Counted from the stretch's first letter, positions 10,130 through 21,585 are shown. The stretch is DNA of 64,000 nt from Pictodentalium vernedei (GCA_031216915.1 CM062295.1:184030927-184094926), one strand, 5' to 3'. The notes: generated by a model not told the origin, from the sequence alone. Program-made: numbers and translations.

Positions 10130-11359
10130 CCATTTGCCCAACACAAAAAGCAGACGACACTTGCAAACAAAATTCTTGAATAACTAAATATTTTCATCTT
10201 TTGCATCAAAAACATAGCTTATGACCCCTCATTGGAACAAGCTCAGTGAACTTGTTCCAATGAGAAGTCAAAAACTATGTTTTGGGGACAACAAATGAAA
10301 AAAATAAGGAAAATTGACTCATAATTTTTAGCTTAACTTGACAAAGTCACCTATTGCCATCATGCTTGCAGAAGTCTGTTAGTTTGTGAGTATGTGAACA
10401 TTTTCTTTTAGCTCAGGCTATACCCCGTAGTTCTTGTACGATCGTTACGAAATTTCAGATGCAGGTTTGAGGCCATGTCTAGATGAGAACATCCCCTTTG
10501 GTCATGATCGGTCAACCATGATGGCTGCCCGAGCACAAAACCCGAAAACTTTTAGCACAGTCTACAGGTCGTATTTATGAAGGGATTTCATTGTAACTTG
10601 GTAGGATGATTCTGTATAATATCTAGATGAGAACATCCCCTTTTGGTCATGATCTGTCAACCGTGATGGCTGCCCAAGTCCAAAACCCAAAAATTTTTAG
10701 CACAGTCTACAGGTCATATTTAATACAGAGTGATTTTATTGTAACTTGGTAGGATGACTCCGTATGATGTCTAGATGAGAACTTCCCCATTTGGTCACGA
10801 TCTGTCAACTGTGATGACTGCCCGAGCCCAAAAACCTTTAGCACAGTCTACAGGTCGTATTTATGGAGGGATTTCATTGTAACTTGGTAGGATGACTCCA
10901 TATAATGTCTAGAGGAGAACATCCCCATTTGGTCATGATCATTCAGCCATGATGGCTGCCCGAGCCCAAAACCCAAAAACCTTTAGCACAGACTACAGTC
11001 GTATTTATGAAGGGATTTCATTGTAACTTTGTAGGATGACTCCTTTTGGAATAATTTCACTGTAACTTGGTAACTTTGGTTGACATACATTAACTGTGAG
11101 AGCCACATTAACCCACCCCTCACTTCTTTAGTACAGTCTACTCCTCAAATTATTTTTATTGAAAGCATAGTATACAGGGAACAGAAATTAACATATTCTC
11201 AATTATCACAATTCTTGTCGTATTTCATAATCCTTTCATAAACATTGAACATTATCCTTTTCATCAAACACAACACACAATCAAATTAAGCTACAGTGTC
11301 ATTGACACTTTCATTGTGAATAGCGTTGGCTGGTTTTGGCTGTTACGTTGGGTAAAGGG
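10130..11359. mobile_element. Family-1 TTAA MITE split by a HINE-like element
   Basis: TTAA at 10126-10129 and 11360-11363. The left part (10130-10330) has GCAGACGACACTTGCAAAC and the GACCCCTCATTGGAAC hairpin. The right part (11314-11359) resumes GTGAATAGCGTTGGCTGG and GTTGGGTAAAGGG. The intervening 983 bp is the element at 10331-11313. Confidence 0.75.
10331..11313 (+). mobile_element. HINE-A element (GCTTAACTTGAC type)
   Basis: Head GCTTAACTTGACAAAGTC and tail AAGCTACAGTGTCATTGACA plus CTTTCA match the family-A ends at 15577-18297 and 32167-40384. The tail hairpin is GTGTCATTGACAC. Inside are at least four units of about 144 bp marked by GATGGCTGCCCGAG (10521, 10665, 10814, 10952) with CAGTCTACAGGTCGTATTTA. 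There is no coding capacity. Confidence 0.65.
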
Positions 11360-11577
11360 TTAAGAACTGAAAATTGATTCTCACAGAAGGAGTTTGTGAG
11401 AATCAAATCCAATTCCGATGAATCGGGACAAATTTCAAGGCCTGGATTGGTTATGTGGTTCATGATGATCACATAAATTCTGTACGGACATTCTGTGAAG
11501 TGTAGTATACATTGTACTTTTTAATTGTGTAAACGTAAAAGTGAAGGACCCGGTATACTCTCCTACCATTTATTTAA

Positions 11578-11811
11578 CCCCTTACCTATCATGAAAGGCA
11601 GACAACACTTGCAAATACAATTCTTGAATAACTATTTTTTCATCTTTGAGTCAGAAACTTAGCTCATAATGTCTCATTGGAAGGAGCTCGATGAGGAGTC
11701 ACAAGCTATGTTTTTGAGACAAAAAATGAAAAAATAATGAAAATTAATTGGATTTTTGTGAATAGTGCTGGCTGGTTTTGGCTGTAGGTACCTGTTACAA
11801 TGGGTAAAGGG
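11578..11811. mobile_element. Family-1 TTAA foldback MITE
   Basis: TTAA at 11574-11577 and 11812-11815. Ends are CCCCTTACCTATCATG and CAATGGGTAAAGGG. The hairpin is diverged (CTCATAATGTCTCATTGG). Confidence 0.7.
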
Positions 11812-11815
11812 TTAA

Positions 11816-12213
11816 AATACATGTGTTGCATGCAATAATAAAACTAATATGATTTTGGACATCATTTTTTGTCATTTCCTGGGAAGTGAAGCAGCACATG
11901 TTTACAGTGGTCATGCATAACTTTATATAATATTTATCTAACAATCATATTGATTTTGGCCTGAAAACCATGAGAAACGGTACGTATCACATAGTGTGTT
12001 CTGATTCCGTATCATATAGACGACTCATTCTGTTTCCATATCAGACAGATTCAACTTCCAGTAAAAACTGCACTATCACATATATCATTGTATGCATTGT
12101 TATTACGCATTAAAATATGAAATTAAAAATTTAGACCAGTTCCAACCCAATTTAAACTGAAAAACGGGGGAAACAGGCTTTATGTAACAGGATTGTTAGA
12201 TAAATGTATTATA
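11816..12213. other. No recognisable feature
   Basis: A short GAAGTGAAGCAGCACATGTT phrase near 11885 recalls the SINE at 8210-8442, but nothing else there supports it. Confidence 0.3.
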
Positions 12214-12359
12214 ATGACCAAATGCATGTCCTGTAATTTGTATCAGATTCTCGGTCGTGATTACAATTGGATCACAACTCACCCTGTCGGGCTTGTTGCA
12301 ATCTGATTGTAATTACGACCTCGAATCTGATACAAATTACAGGACATGCACATGGTCAT
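12214..12359. repeat. Foldback element, about 146 bp
   Basis: ATGACCAAATGCATGTCCTG pairs with CAGGACATGCACATGGTCAT, and GTAATTTGTATCAGATTC pairs with GAATCTGATACAAATTAC. A short loop lies around 12280. Confidence 0.8.
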
Positions 12360-12780
12360 GATAATGTATATATACCTATCATCGATACAAACACAATCAC
12401 AATCATCAAATCTCTCCTGCAGTATCAGATAGATTGAGAGGCTGCTGATACTGGCAAAACACCTCAAACGAGGCTGGGTGAAAAATCTGTTCTCCACCTC
12501 TCATTATAAAACTGACGTTAAGTTTCACGATTTGGGCGGAGGTTCATGATTTTTTATGCCACCTCCTGACCTCACGATCGGGGGACAAATATGATTTTGA
12601 GACCCCATGTTTTGCTTTGCGAAATTTAGTCTCGATTTTTCTGTTGAAAGAATAAATGAAAAGATGGAAAAAAATAATTCTGTAAAAAACGAACCTCTAC
12701 AGTCAAAATTAGGAGAGATATTGTTGAAAACATTGGAGTGAGTAACCAACAAAAGTGTTTGTGTTTATTGATTTAGAAGG
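12360..12780. other. No recognisable feature
   Basis: Short open frames on the minus strand lack any domain. Confidence 0.35.
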
Positions 12781-12861
12781 TGTGAGGGGGTAGAGGGTTG
12801 GGGAGGGGGAGAGGGTAGAGGGATGGGGAGGGGGGTTGGGGTGAAGGGTTGGGGAGGGGGT
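12781..12861 (+). repeat. G-rich minisatellite
   Basis: Irregular units of GGGTTGGGGAGGGGG and GGGTAGAGGG give many G-runs of three or more on the plus strand, a strong candidate for G-quadruplex formation. Confidence 0.7.
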
Positions 12862-13390
12862 TATTTTATGCAAATTTTTTCCAGCTTAATTTTCATGAGT
12901 CACTTAGATGAAATTGTGCATATTTTCCCCAACATTGCCAATATTTAATTTATTTATTTACATATTTTTTGAGCATGAGTTTTAAAAGTAATGTATGGGG
13001 GAGGGAGTAATTACAGTTTTTGTATTGCATGAAAAAACAAGTTTTGCCACGTAAAACCTTGCTATTTTGAGTTTTTTCGCACTTAACATGTCTGCTATAA
13101 AATGTGCTCTAAATCCACAAACCATCAGTTTGGGGTTTTTTTTGCTTCTTTGTCCTTTATATAAATGCGTCAGTTCATTTTTCAATAAATGTTGCTGAAA
13201 CACACATTAGATTTGTGATAGACAGGTACACTGAGATGATGAGTAAATCAAGTCCATTCAGTTCAAAATAGCAATAAAAAACACAACGTTGCAACTACAG
13301 CAAAAAATTTGTTGCCTGATATCTTCCAAAATGGATTTGACAGATTTAAAAATCGTGACACTAATATGAGGGGAGGTAACTTCACCCTGA
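12862..13390. other. AT-rich stretch without recognisable features
   Basis: No supported feature. Confidence 0.35.
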
Positions 13391-13538
13391 CAGTGAAGTT
13401 TTCTGGTATGCTGTATTGCATCTCATTGAGGACCTATACCTTGCAGTATTGTAGGAGTTGGCATAGCTGACTCATGTGATACTGTTTGGTTGATGGTCCT
13501 CAACTCAATGCAATACAACACACCAGAAAACATAACTG
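13391..13538. repeat. Foldback element
   Basis: CAGTGAAGTTTTCTGGTATG pairs with CACCAGAAAACATAACTG, with inner ATTGCATCTCATTGAGGACC against GGTCCTCAACTCAATGCAAT. Confidence 0.7.
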
Positions 13539-13565
13539 TAGTGATAATTATACAATAACATGATT

Positions 13566-13672
13566 TTCGGGGGCTTTGGCTCCCTTACTGGACTGCCATC
13601 TGTGAATAGCAGTCATTAACTAATGGCTGTGGGACTGCTAATCACAGATGGTGGTCCAATAATGGTGGCCAA
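13566..13672. repeat. Foldback element
   Basis: GGCTCCCTTACTGGACTGCC / GGTGGTCCAATAATGGTGGCC and CATCTGTGAATAGCAGTC / GACTGCTAATCACAGATG are inverted pairs around TAACTAATGG. Confidence 0.65.
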
Positions 13673-14055
13673 ACGATGCCTGAGAAAATTATGTCATTAT
13701 TATTATTTTCTATACTTGGAAATTACAAGAACGATTTTCGATTCTTTTGGATTTATATTATTTCGTGAAAAGAATCAATGTGAAACACCATTTATTAAGC
13801 AATTTAAGGCAAAACACTATATTTTAATCAACACCAATGAAAGGTAAACTCTAAGCTTTGTTAATGTTAATGCAAACAGATTTCCAGGAAGACAAAATGA
13901 CGTCATGCACAGAATCAGCACATGCTAGTGGGTCTGCAGGTGCTAATGACAAAAAATGACCATTAGCAACCAGCTGTGTTTTAAAATCTTTGTTTCAAGT
14001 TTATTTTGCTCCCTAGCAGGCTGTCAGTGAATTGATAATAATCTCTATTGATCTT
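13673..14055. other. No recognisable feature
   Basis: A plus-strand frame ends at 13847 without a recognisable domain. Confidence 0.3.
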
Positions 14056-14059
14056 TTAA

Positions 14060-14300
14060 CCCTTTACCCAACGCAGACGACATCAAAATTTATTATTTTA
14101 AATATCATTTTTTAAATTTTTTCATAAAATTTCAACAAAACCATATCATGTGACCCCTCGTTGGAACGAGCTCGACGAGCTCGTTCCAACGAGGGGTCAC
14201 ATGATATGTTTTTTTTTAAATTATTTTAAAAATAATATTTTTTCAACAGCTGAATTTGCATATTACGTGGGCGGATGCGGACAATTTGTTGGGTAAAGGG
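14060..14300. mobile_element. Family-2 TTAA foldback MITE
   Basis: TTAA at 14056-14059 and 14301-14304. CCCTTTACCCAACGCAGACG opens and GTTGGGTAAAGGG closes. The centre is a perfect GAACGAGCTCGACGAGCTCG palindrome. It is very close to the copy at 9743-9983, so both look young. Confidence 0.85.
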
Positions 14301-14304
14301 TTAA

Positions 14305-14748
14305 AACTGCATGTGTGGACAGTGAAACCTAAAATGCACTCTAACTTTATATAAGCAATGTAATCCATTATATATCTTGTTTGATACAGTTTGATTAGCT
14401 ATGTCAAATAAAAATAGTTTTTTTTTTAACACAGTGGCAACTAATAAGTGTGACTGATGTTTACGGTTTGCTTTCAGGTTTTGACGTTTATGAAAATAAT
14501 TTGTTTGTTATTGCATTTTAATACCAGCTTGCATTCTCATGTTCAGTACTGCATCTTAATGTACAATATGTATACATGTATTTGAAAATGTGATAAACTT
14601 TTGGTTTACATTTTTCTCCTTTTTTTCAATATGAAATAGTATTTTAAAAAAGCAAAGCTTTTTTTTACAGATGGAGCATATTTAAAAGCTTTTTCAGGGT
14701 AAATGGGTTTTGTATTCTTCATTATGTACATGCTTTTCTAATTCTACA
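14305..14748. other. AT-rich stretch without recognisable features
   Basis: Contains a possible family-3 scrap near 14370-14410 (ATATCTTGTTTGATACAG). Nothing else is supported. Confidence 0.3.
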
Positions 14749-14752
14749 TTAA

Positions 14753-14982
14753 CCATTTACCCAACACACATGATAACAAAATTTATTTTATTTATTGTTT
14801 TTTAAAATTTTGGAAAAAAGTTAAAAAAGAAACATATCGTGTGACCCCTCATTGGAATGAGCTTGTTTCAATGAGGGGTCACATGATATGGTTTTGTAGA
14901 CATTTTTTTTTAAATCTATTTTTTTCAACTGCTTAATTTGTAAATTACGAGGACAGATGTGGCCGATTGATTAGGTAAAGGG
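14753..14982. mobile_element. Family-2 TTAA foldback MITE, older
   Basis: TTAA at 14749-14752 and TTAT at 14983-14986. Ends are CCATTTACCCAACACA and GATTAGGTAAAGGG. The hairpin GTGTGACCCCTCATTGG is shorter than in young copies. Confidence 0.7.
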
Positions 14983-14986
14983 TTAT

Positions 14987-15462
14987 CTGCCTCTGTGCTG
15001 GATGCAACTTTAGAGTCTCAGATCTCTATTGAAAAATACGGGTAGGATAAAGCGTGTCTCATGTTCAGTCAGAAACTGAGGTGGCAGAAGCTCCGAGAAA
15101 GTGGAGGGCCACAAATTTTCAAGATTCACCAGACCTCCAATTCATCTACGGAAATGCTGTTTATTGATTCTCCGGATTACTGATAAATGCCATGACATTG
15201 AAAGTGTTAAGAAGTGTGTAGGGGAGAGCCACTGATAAAATAGTATATTTTTTAAACATCTAGCATCATCCTTCCATGTCATGCCACGTATTATAATTAT
15301 ACAGAAGCAAATGTACGGATACTCACTAGTCTCTCCTGTTTAAGTGTGCATATCACGGTCTGCTCATAGTTCATTCTTACTCTTCTAATTTAACCATCTT
15401 CCAACCTGTTGAAATTGAAAGAACATGCTGAACCAACCAGTATATGCATTTGTTGACATTTA
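14987..15462. other. No recognisable feature
   Basis: No repeat end or domain-bearing frame was found. Confidence 0.35.
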
Positions 15463-15576
15463 TTAGTCCCCTCCGGGAACCGTAAGGGGACTACTGGATT
15501 GCACTCCGTCCGTCCGTCCGTCCGTCCGTCTCCGTCCGTCCGTCCATCCGTCCGTCTGTCTGTCTGTCTGTTTTTA

Positions 15577-18297
15577 GCTCAACTTGACAAAGTCAAGCTG
15601 AGCTATTGCCATCACTTCTTGTCCGTCAGCGTACGTACGTACGTACGTTAGTATGTTATACGTTAGTACGTTAGTACGTACGTCCACAATTTCCTTTGGC
15701 ACATCTCACAGGTCGCATTTATGATCAGATTACTTTGAAACTTGGCATGCTTGTTTGGGGCGACCTCTAGATGGGAGCTATCGATTTTCTTCAATTTCCG
15801 TCAAAAAATGTTGCCACGGCCAATGTTCTTAGAACTTAGTTTAGTCAGACCTCAATATTTCCCTTTAGCACACCCTACAGGGCACATTTATGATCAGATT
15901 GCTTTGAAACCTGGTATGCTTGTTTGGGGAGACCTCTAGATGCGTGCTATCGATTTTCTTCAATTTCTGTCAAAAAATGTTGCCGCGGCCAACGCTCTTA
16001 GAACTTTGTTTAGTCAAAAGACTCAATATTTCCCTTTGGCACACCCTACAGGGTACATTTATGATCGGATTGCTTTGAAACCTGGCATGCTTGTTTGGGG
16101 TGACCTCTAGATGGGAGCTATCGATTTTCTTCAATTTCCGTCAAAAATTGTTGCCGCGGCCAACGTTCTTAGAACTTAGTTTAGTCAAACCACAATATTT
16201 CCCTTTGGCACACCCTACAGGGCACATTTATGATTTGATTGCTTGGAAACTTGGTATGCTTATTTAGGGTGACCTCTAGATGGGAGCTATCGATTTTCTT
16301 CAATTTCCGGCAAAAAATGTTTCCACGGCCAACGTTCATAGAACTTAGTTTAGTCAGACCTCAATATTTTCCTTTGACACACCCTTCAGGGCCCATTTAT
16401 GATCAAATTGCTTTGAAACCTGGTATGCTTGTTTGGGGAGACCTCTAGATGGGAGCTATCGATTTTCTGCAATTTCTGTCAAAAAATGTTGCCGCGGCCA
16501 ACGTTCTTAGAACTTAGTTTAGTCAGAAGACTCAATATTTCCCTTTGGCACACCCTACAGGGTACATTTATGATCGGATTGCTTTGAAACCTGGCATGCT
16601 TGTTTGGGGTGACCTCTAGATGGGAGCTATCGATTTTTAGTTCAACTTGACAAAGTCAAGCTGAGCTATTGCCATCACTTCTCGTCCGTCGGCGTACGTA
16701 TGTACGTACGTACGTACGTTAGGACGTACGTACACAATTTCCTTTGGCACACCTCACAGGTCGCATTTATGATCAGATTACTTTGAAACTTGGTATGCTT
16801 GTTTGAGGTGACCTCTAGATGTGAGCTATCGATTTTCTTCAGTTTCCGTCAAAAAATGTTGCCGCGGCCAACATTCTTAGAACTTAGTTTAGTCAAACCA
16901 CAATATTTCCCTTTGGCACACCCTACAGGGCACATTTATGATTTGATTGCTTTGAAACCTGGTATGCTTATTTAGGGTGACCTCTAGATGGGAGCATCGA
17001 TTTTCTTCAATTTCCGGCAAAAAATGTTGCCACGGCCAACGTTCGTAAAACTTAGTTTAGTCAGACCTCAATATTTCCCTTTGGCACACCCTACTGGGCA
17101 CATTTATGATCAGATTGCTTTGAAACCTGGTATGCTTGTTTGGGAAGACCTCTAGATGGGAGCTATCGATTTTCTTCAATTTCTGTCAAAAAATGTTGCC
17201 GCGGCCAACATTCTTAGAACTTAGTTTAGTCAGAAGACTCAATATTTCCCTTTGGCACACCCTACAGGGTACATTTATGATCGGATTGCTTTGAAACCTG
17301 GCATGCTTGTTTGGGGTGACCTCTAGATGGGAGCTATCGATTTTCTTCAATTTCCGTCAAAAAATGTTGCCGCGGCCAACATTCTTAGAACTTAGTTTAG
17401 TCAGACCACAATATTTCCCTTTGGCTCACCCTACAGGGCACATTTATGATTAGATTGCTTTGAAACCTGGTATGCTTATTTACAGTGACCTCTAGATGGG
17501 AGCTATCGATTTTCTTCCATTTCCGTCAAAAAATGTTGCCACGGCCAACGTTCTTAGAATTTAGTCTAGTCAGACCACAATATTTCCCTTTTGTACACCC
17601 TACAGGGCACATTTATGATCGGATTGCTTTGAAACCTGGCATGCTTGTTTGGGGAGGCCTCTAGATGGGAGCTATCGATTTTCTTCGGTTTCTGTCAAAA
17701 AATGTTGCCACTGGCAAAAAAAATAACATTGGTACCAATGATCTTCAATTTTGCCATTTCATTTATAACTTACCAAGTTCAAGTTTGTCAAGTTGAGCTA
17801 CAGTGTCATTGACACTTTCATCTTCAATTTCCATCAAAAAATGTTGCCGCAGCCAACATTCTTAGAACTTAGTTTAGTCAGACCACAATATTTCCCTTTG
17901 GCTCACCCTACAGGGCACATTTATGATTAGATTGCTTTGAAACCTGGTATGCTTATTTACGGTGACCTCTAGATGGGTGCTATCGATTTTCTTCCATTTC
18001 CGTCCAAAAATGTTGCCTAGGCCAACGTTCTTAGAATTTAGTCTAGTCAGACCACAATATTTCCCTTTTATACACCCTACAGGGCACATTTATGATCGGA
18101 TTGCTTTGAAACCTGGCATGCTTGTTTGGGGAGGCCTCTAGATGGGAGCTATCAATTTTCTTCGGTTTCTGTCAAAAAGTGTTGCCACTGGCAAAAAAAA
18201 TGACATTGGCACCAAAGATCTTCAATTTTGCCATTTCATTTATAACTTACAAAGTTCAAGTTTGTCAAGTTGAGCTACAGTGTCATTGACACTTTCA
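15577..18297 (+). mobile_element. HINE-A element with two heads and two tails
   Basis: Head GCTCAACTTGACAAAGTC is a hairpin with AAGCTGAGC. A second head lies at 16640 (GTTCAACTTGACAAAGTC). Tails GTCAAGTTGAGCTACAGTG plus TCATTGACACTTTCA end at 17820 and again at 18297. Between them is an array of units of about 170 bp marked by ATTTATGATCxGATT at 15721, 15890, 16061, 16230, 16399, 16570, 16769, 16938, 17107, 17277, 17447 and 17615. The last 477 bp (17344-17820) is repeated directly at 17821-18297. Poly-TTTTA flanks both ends. Open frames inside are repeat artefacts. Confidence 0.7.
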
Positions 18298-18299
18298 TT

Positions 18300-19160
18300 T
18301 TATGTTACCACCTCTCCCTACAGCTACACCTTTCATATTTGGTACATGGATAAATAGTTCTGAGGGGATGATGCACGCTCAAAATTTTTTTTTCAAAATC
18401 CGAGATGGCGGAATGGCGGCCATTTTTGTTGTGTTTTTAGGCTTTTTTTTCTCTATTTTCATGTTACCACCCCTCCCACCAACATGGTTCAAGCTACACT
18501 TTGCATATTTGGCACATGGATAGAGGGTTGGGAGGGGATGATGCACGTTCAATATTTTTTTTTCAAAATCCAAGATGGTGTCATGGCGGCCATTTTTGTT
18601 GTGTTCTTTTAAGCTTTTTTCTCTATTTTATGTTACAACCCCTCACTCCAACATGCTTCAAGCTACACTTTTTATATCTGGCACATGGATAGAGGGTTGT
18701 AATGGGATGTTGCACGTTCAATATTTTTTTTTCAAAATTCAAGATTGCGCCATGGCAACCATTTCTGTTGTGTTTTTTAAGCTTTTTTCTCTATTTTATG
18801 TTACCACTGCTCCCTCCAACATGGTTCAAGCTACACTTTTCATATATGGTACATGGAGAAAGGGGTTGTGAGGGGATTATGCGTGCTCAATATTTTTTTT
18901 TCAAACTCTAACATCTGTCTGTCTGTCTGTCTGTCTGTCTGTTGGTTCTGAGGGGATGATGCACAGTCAATATTTATTTTTCAAAATCCAAGATGGCAGA
19001 ATGGCAGCCATTTTTGTTGTGTTTTTTAAGCTTTTTTCTCTATTGTTTGTGACCACCCCTCCCTCCAACATGGTTCAAGCTACGCCTTTCATATATGGTA
19101 CATGGATAAAGGGTTGTGAGGGGATTATGCATGCTCAATATTTTTTTTTCAAAATCCAAG
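18300..19160 (+). repeat. Tandem array of about 170 bp units in HINE-B
   Basis: CAAAATCCAAGATGGCG-type marks fall at about 18394, 18563, 18733, 18903, then 18980 and 19150, a 169-170 bp step with one partial unit where (TCTG)n intrudes. Each unit has TTTATGTTACCACC and ACATGGATAGAGGGTTG. Confidence 0.75.
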
Positions 19161-19310
19161 ATGCTTATATACTCTAGTGTCTTCTGTGACAAAAACACCT
19201 TATGTCACAAAAGTGCCGTAGGGGACTAATACCACCTCGGTGGTCAAACACTTGTTTGCAAATAATTCTCGAAGGCCCGTCTATTCATATATTTGCATCC
19301 TTTCAGTTGT

Positions 19311-19645
19311 TTATTATTTTTATATGTATTGGTGTTTAACTCCCTGCATGCTGCTGGCAGATTTTCCTGCCAGGACAAGATTTCTTGCCACTGAAGTAAG
19401 TATAATTTGAGCACATTTTATCAAATTTCCCCCCTGTAAATTGAATAGATTTTTCACCAGTGGTTTCTCAAGTTAAATTTAGAAGAAATTTTCATCAAAT
19501 CTTGTCATGGCTGCTTCATAGCTTTACAAGATTTGATGAAAAATATCTGAAAAATACTCAGCGGGTTTAGAGTTAAGGTCATATATTTCTTCACAGTTGC
19601 TAATGGTGACCACAACATCGATATAAAAATGAGTCCAGTCAGTCA
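19311..19645 (-). mobile_element. SINE 3' fragment interrupted by a MITE
   Basis: TTATATGTATTGGTGTTTAA (inverted CCTTAAACACCAATA) ends at the MITE, and GGTCATATATTTCTTCACAG resumes after it, the inverted form of the SINE tail. The break lies at the same TTAA as in the SINE at 1148-1751. Confidence 0.6.
19340..19572. mobile_element. Family-4 TTAA MITE in a SINE tail
   Basis: TTAA at 19336-19339 and 19573-19576. Begins CTCCCTGCATGCTGCTGG and ends CTCAGCGGGTTTAGAG. The hairpin is CAAATCTTGTCATGGCTGC / TTTACAAGATTTGATG. Confidence 0.75.
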
Positions 19646-20619
19646 ACAAATTTTTAAAAAAACATATGACATGGTGTTGGTGAAATTTTTTGAAAAAATT
19701 ATAATTAAAATAGCAAATTTTGATGTTGTGAGTGTTGCATATAGGGTTAAGACACTACCTCTAGTTCAATAAGTTTCAGAGGACCTGCTATTTATTTTTT
19801 CAAATTAAAGGGTTCCGAGGAATTCCAGGCAGTTTGGAAACTTTGACTTACAGTTTTCAACACTTGCCTCAAAAGAGCCTTGAAAATCCTTTAATTTAAC
19901 CCACAATGTTCCTTGAATTTAGTTCTTAAAATTGTTGGGGGTAATGAAGTTTACTCTGCATTGACCTGCCAAATAGAGGTTCCGATTCGCCAACAGATTC
20001 GCTGTGTTGTGGCTTTATTTGACTCACCTTAGGGAAGTGGATGTTAGACAACTTGAGCTGACTCTGTATCTGTACCCGCAATATACTGATAAAAGCAAAT
20101 ATTCTCGAAGACGCCGTCATTAAAAAATGTGTCCTGGCACTGAAAAAATTAACTTGTAACTCATTAGTAACTTGGTCTGGATTCTTAGGAAGAAAGGCTC
20201 GATAATTAGTTTTGCAATTTGTAAACGTGATTTTTTTTCCCCCATGATCTTTCCTTTCATGACTGTTAATTCTTTAAAAAGTAGTTGTATTCATTAATTA
20301 TATCATTTATATACACATATTTTACAATAATTTACTTTAATAATTTATTGTTTGAAATATTTTTCATCAGTTGCCATAGGAATCATATTATTTTATCCAA
20401 TCTGTGATCTACAGGTACACTATGACCTGGTAGCCTAGTCCTCTAAGGTAGCAACATTGATATATAAACAAACACTTATTGGCTGAATATCTTTGTGATA
20501 AATTCATAATATCAGTCAAAGATGACAAAAATCATTTTGAAAACACTGATGCCCTACATGGTATTGTCTTATGCACCACCATCAGTAGGGAAAATGGCTT
20601 GTTCCTGTTATATTTGTTG
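19646..20619. other. No recognisable feature
   Basis: AT-rich. A minus-strand frame at 19926-20120 has no domain I recognise. Confidence 0.35.
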
Positions 20620-20690
20620 GTAGGGTCAAGTAGTAATTTAATCCTACAGCCCTCTGGGGCTGTAGGATTAAATTACTACTGTCCCTACTT
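20620..20690. repeat. Perfect palindrome
   Basis: TAGGGTCAAGTAGTAATTTA and TAAATTACTACTGTCCCTA pair around ATCCTACAGCCCTCTGGGGC. All but the outermost bases match. Confidence 0.8.
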
Positions 20691-20717
20691 TACAATTTGG
20701 TGTTCATTTTATTGCCT

Positions 20718-20895
20718 CGGGGTGCAGTGGCTCAGCAGGTAGAGGTGCAGGCTGCAAGCCAAGAGGTCCTCAGTTCGAATCCCACCTGTGGCAGCCACGT
20801 TGTGTCCTTGGGCAAGACACTTCACCACCATTGCCCAAATGGCTGTCGAAAGTGTCATTAATCCCCAATAAATAAATAAATAAATAAATAAATAA
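20718..20895 (+). mobile_element. Short tRNA-headed SINE
   Basis: CGGGGTGCAGTGGCTCAGCA has an A-box and GGTCCTCAGTTCGAATCCC an almost canonical B-box (GTTCGAATCC). GTGTCCTTGGGCAAGACACT follows, and then a short run to CCCCAATAAATAAATAAA. The middle 170 bp of the other tRNA-headed SINEs is missing, so this is an internally short subfamily or a deletion. ATTTTATTGCCT flanks it at 20706-20717 and 20896-20907, a perfect 12-bp duplication. Confidence 0.85.
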
Positions 20896-20950
20896 ATTTT
20901 ATTGCCTGCTCATGATTGATCAACCTTTTCTTTTTGCAAAATATTATGCA

Positions 20951-21260
20951 TAAGGCCTCACTAAGTAGATCTGTTTCTTAGGCCATTTTTTTGTAAAAAT
21001 TGAATGTGGGTGGGTGGTTTTTTATTTTATTTTTGTAATTATTTCTTTGCAATCAAATATCATGTTCTTAGTTTGTTTTATGTTTTAGGCTTCATAATCT
21101 ACAGAATAGCATGGGTGGTGGTGTATTTCATCCCTTGAATGCAACAAGGCTTGCAATACTAAATTTAGCATTGTAAAGCCTTGTTGCACTCAAGGGACAA
21201 TTTATCAGTTTTATTAATAAAAACTTGGGTAAAATATCAGACATAAACCATTTAATTTTT
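20951..21260. repeat. Interspersed repeat with hairpin, copy 1
   Basis: Shares with 22050-22360 the order CTGTTTCTTAGGCCATTTTT, TTTTTATTTTATTTTTGTAA, ATGTTTTAGGC, GGGTGGTGGTGTATTT, then a hairpin GCAACAAGGCTTGCAATAC / GTAAAGCCTTGTTGC. Confidence 0.65.
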
Positions 21261-21264
21261 ATTA

Positions 21265-21585
21265 GCTTAACTTGACACAAAGTCAAGATAAGCTATTGCC
21301 ATCACACATGCGGAAGTCTGTTAGTCTGTGAGCCTGTTCACATTTTCCTTCAGCACAGGCTACACCCCGTAGTTCTTGTCCGATTGTCACAAAATTTCAT
21401 ATGAAGGTTTGAGGTCATGTATAGATGAGAACGTCTCCTTTTGGTGGCGATCGGTCAACCATGATGGCTGCCCGAGCCCAAAACCCGAAAACCTTTAGCA
21501 CAGTCTACAGGTTGTATTTATGAAGGGATTTCATTGTAACTTGGTAGGATGACTCTGTATAATGTCTAGATGAGAACACCCTTCT
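21265..21585 (+). mobile_element. HINE-A 5' fragment
   Basis: Head GCTTAACTTGACACAAAGTC then GAAGTCTGTTAGTCTGTGAG and GATGGCTGCCCGAGCCCAAA, as in 10331-11313. It stops within the second unit, without a tail, near the family-3 MITE. Confidence 0.6.

Larger units (their letters stand above)
15463..19253 (+). mobile_element. HINE-B element (TAGTCCCC type), host of HINE-A
   Basis: The head is a hairpin, TAGTCCCCTCCGGGAACCG followed by AAGGGGACTA, and then a long TCCGTCCG/TCTG tract. The tail has AGGGGACTA (inverted partner of the head), the hairpin ACCACCTCGGTGGT and AAACACTTG. This is the same plan as families A and C with no sequence identity. HINE-A (15577-18297) sits in the short-tandem tract, and B's own repeat array is at 18300-19160. 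Assignment to Helentron-associated elements rests on subterminal inverted repeats, the 3' hairpin and internal tandem repeats. Confidence 0.6.

Noticed and set aside
20718-20800. tRNA gene
   Set aside because: The A and B boxes are present, but the acceptor stem cannot pair and a SINE body, tail and 12-bp duplication follow.
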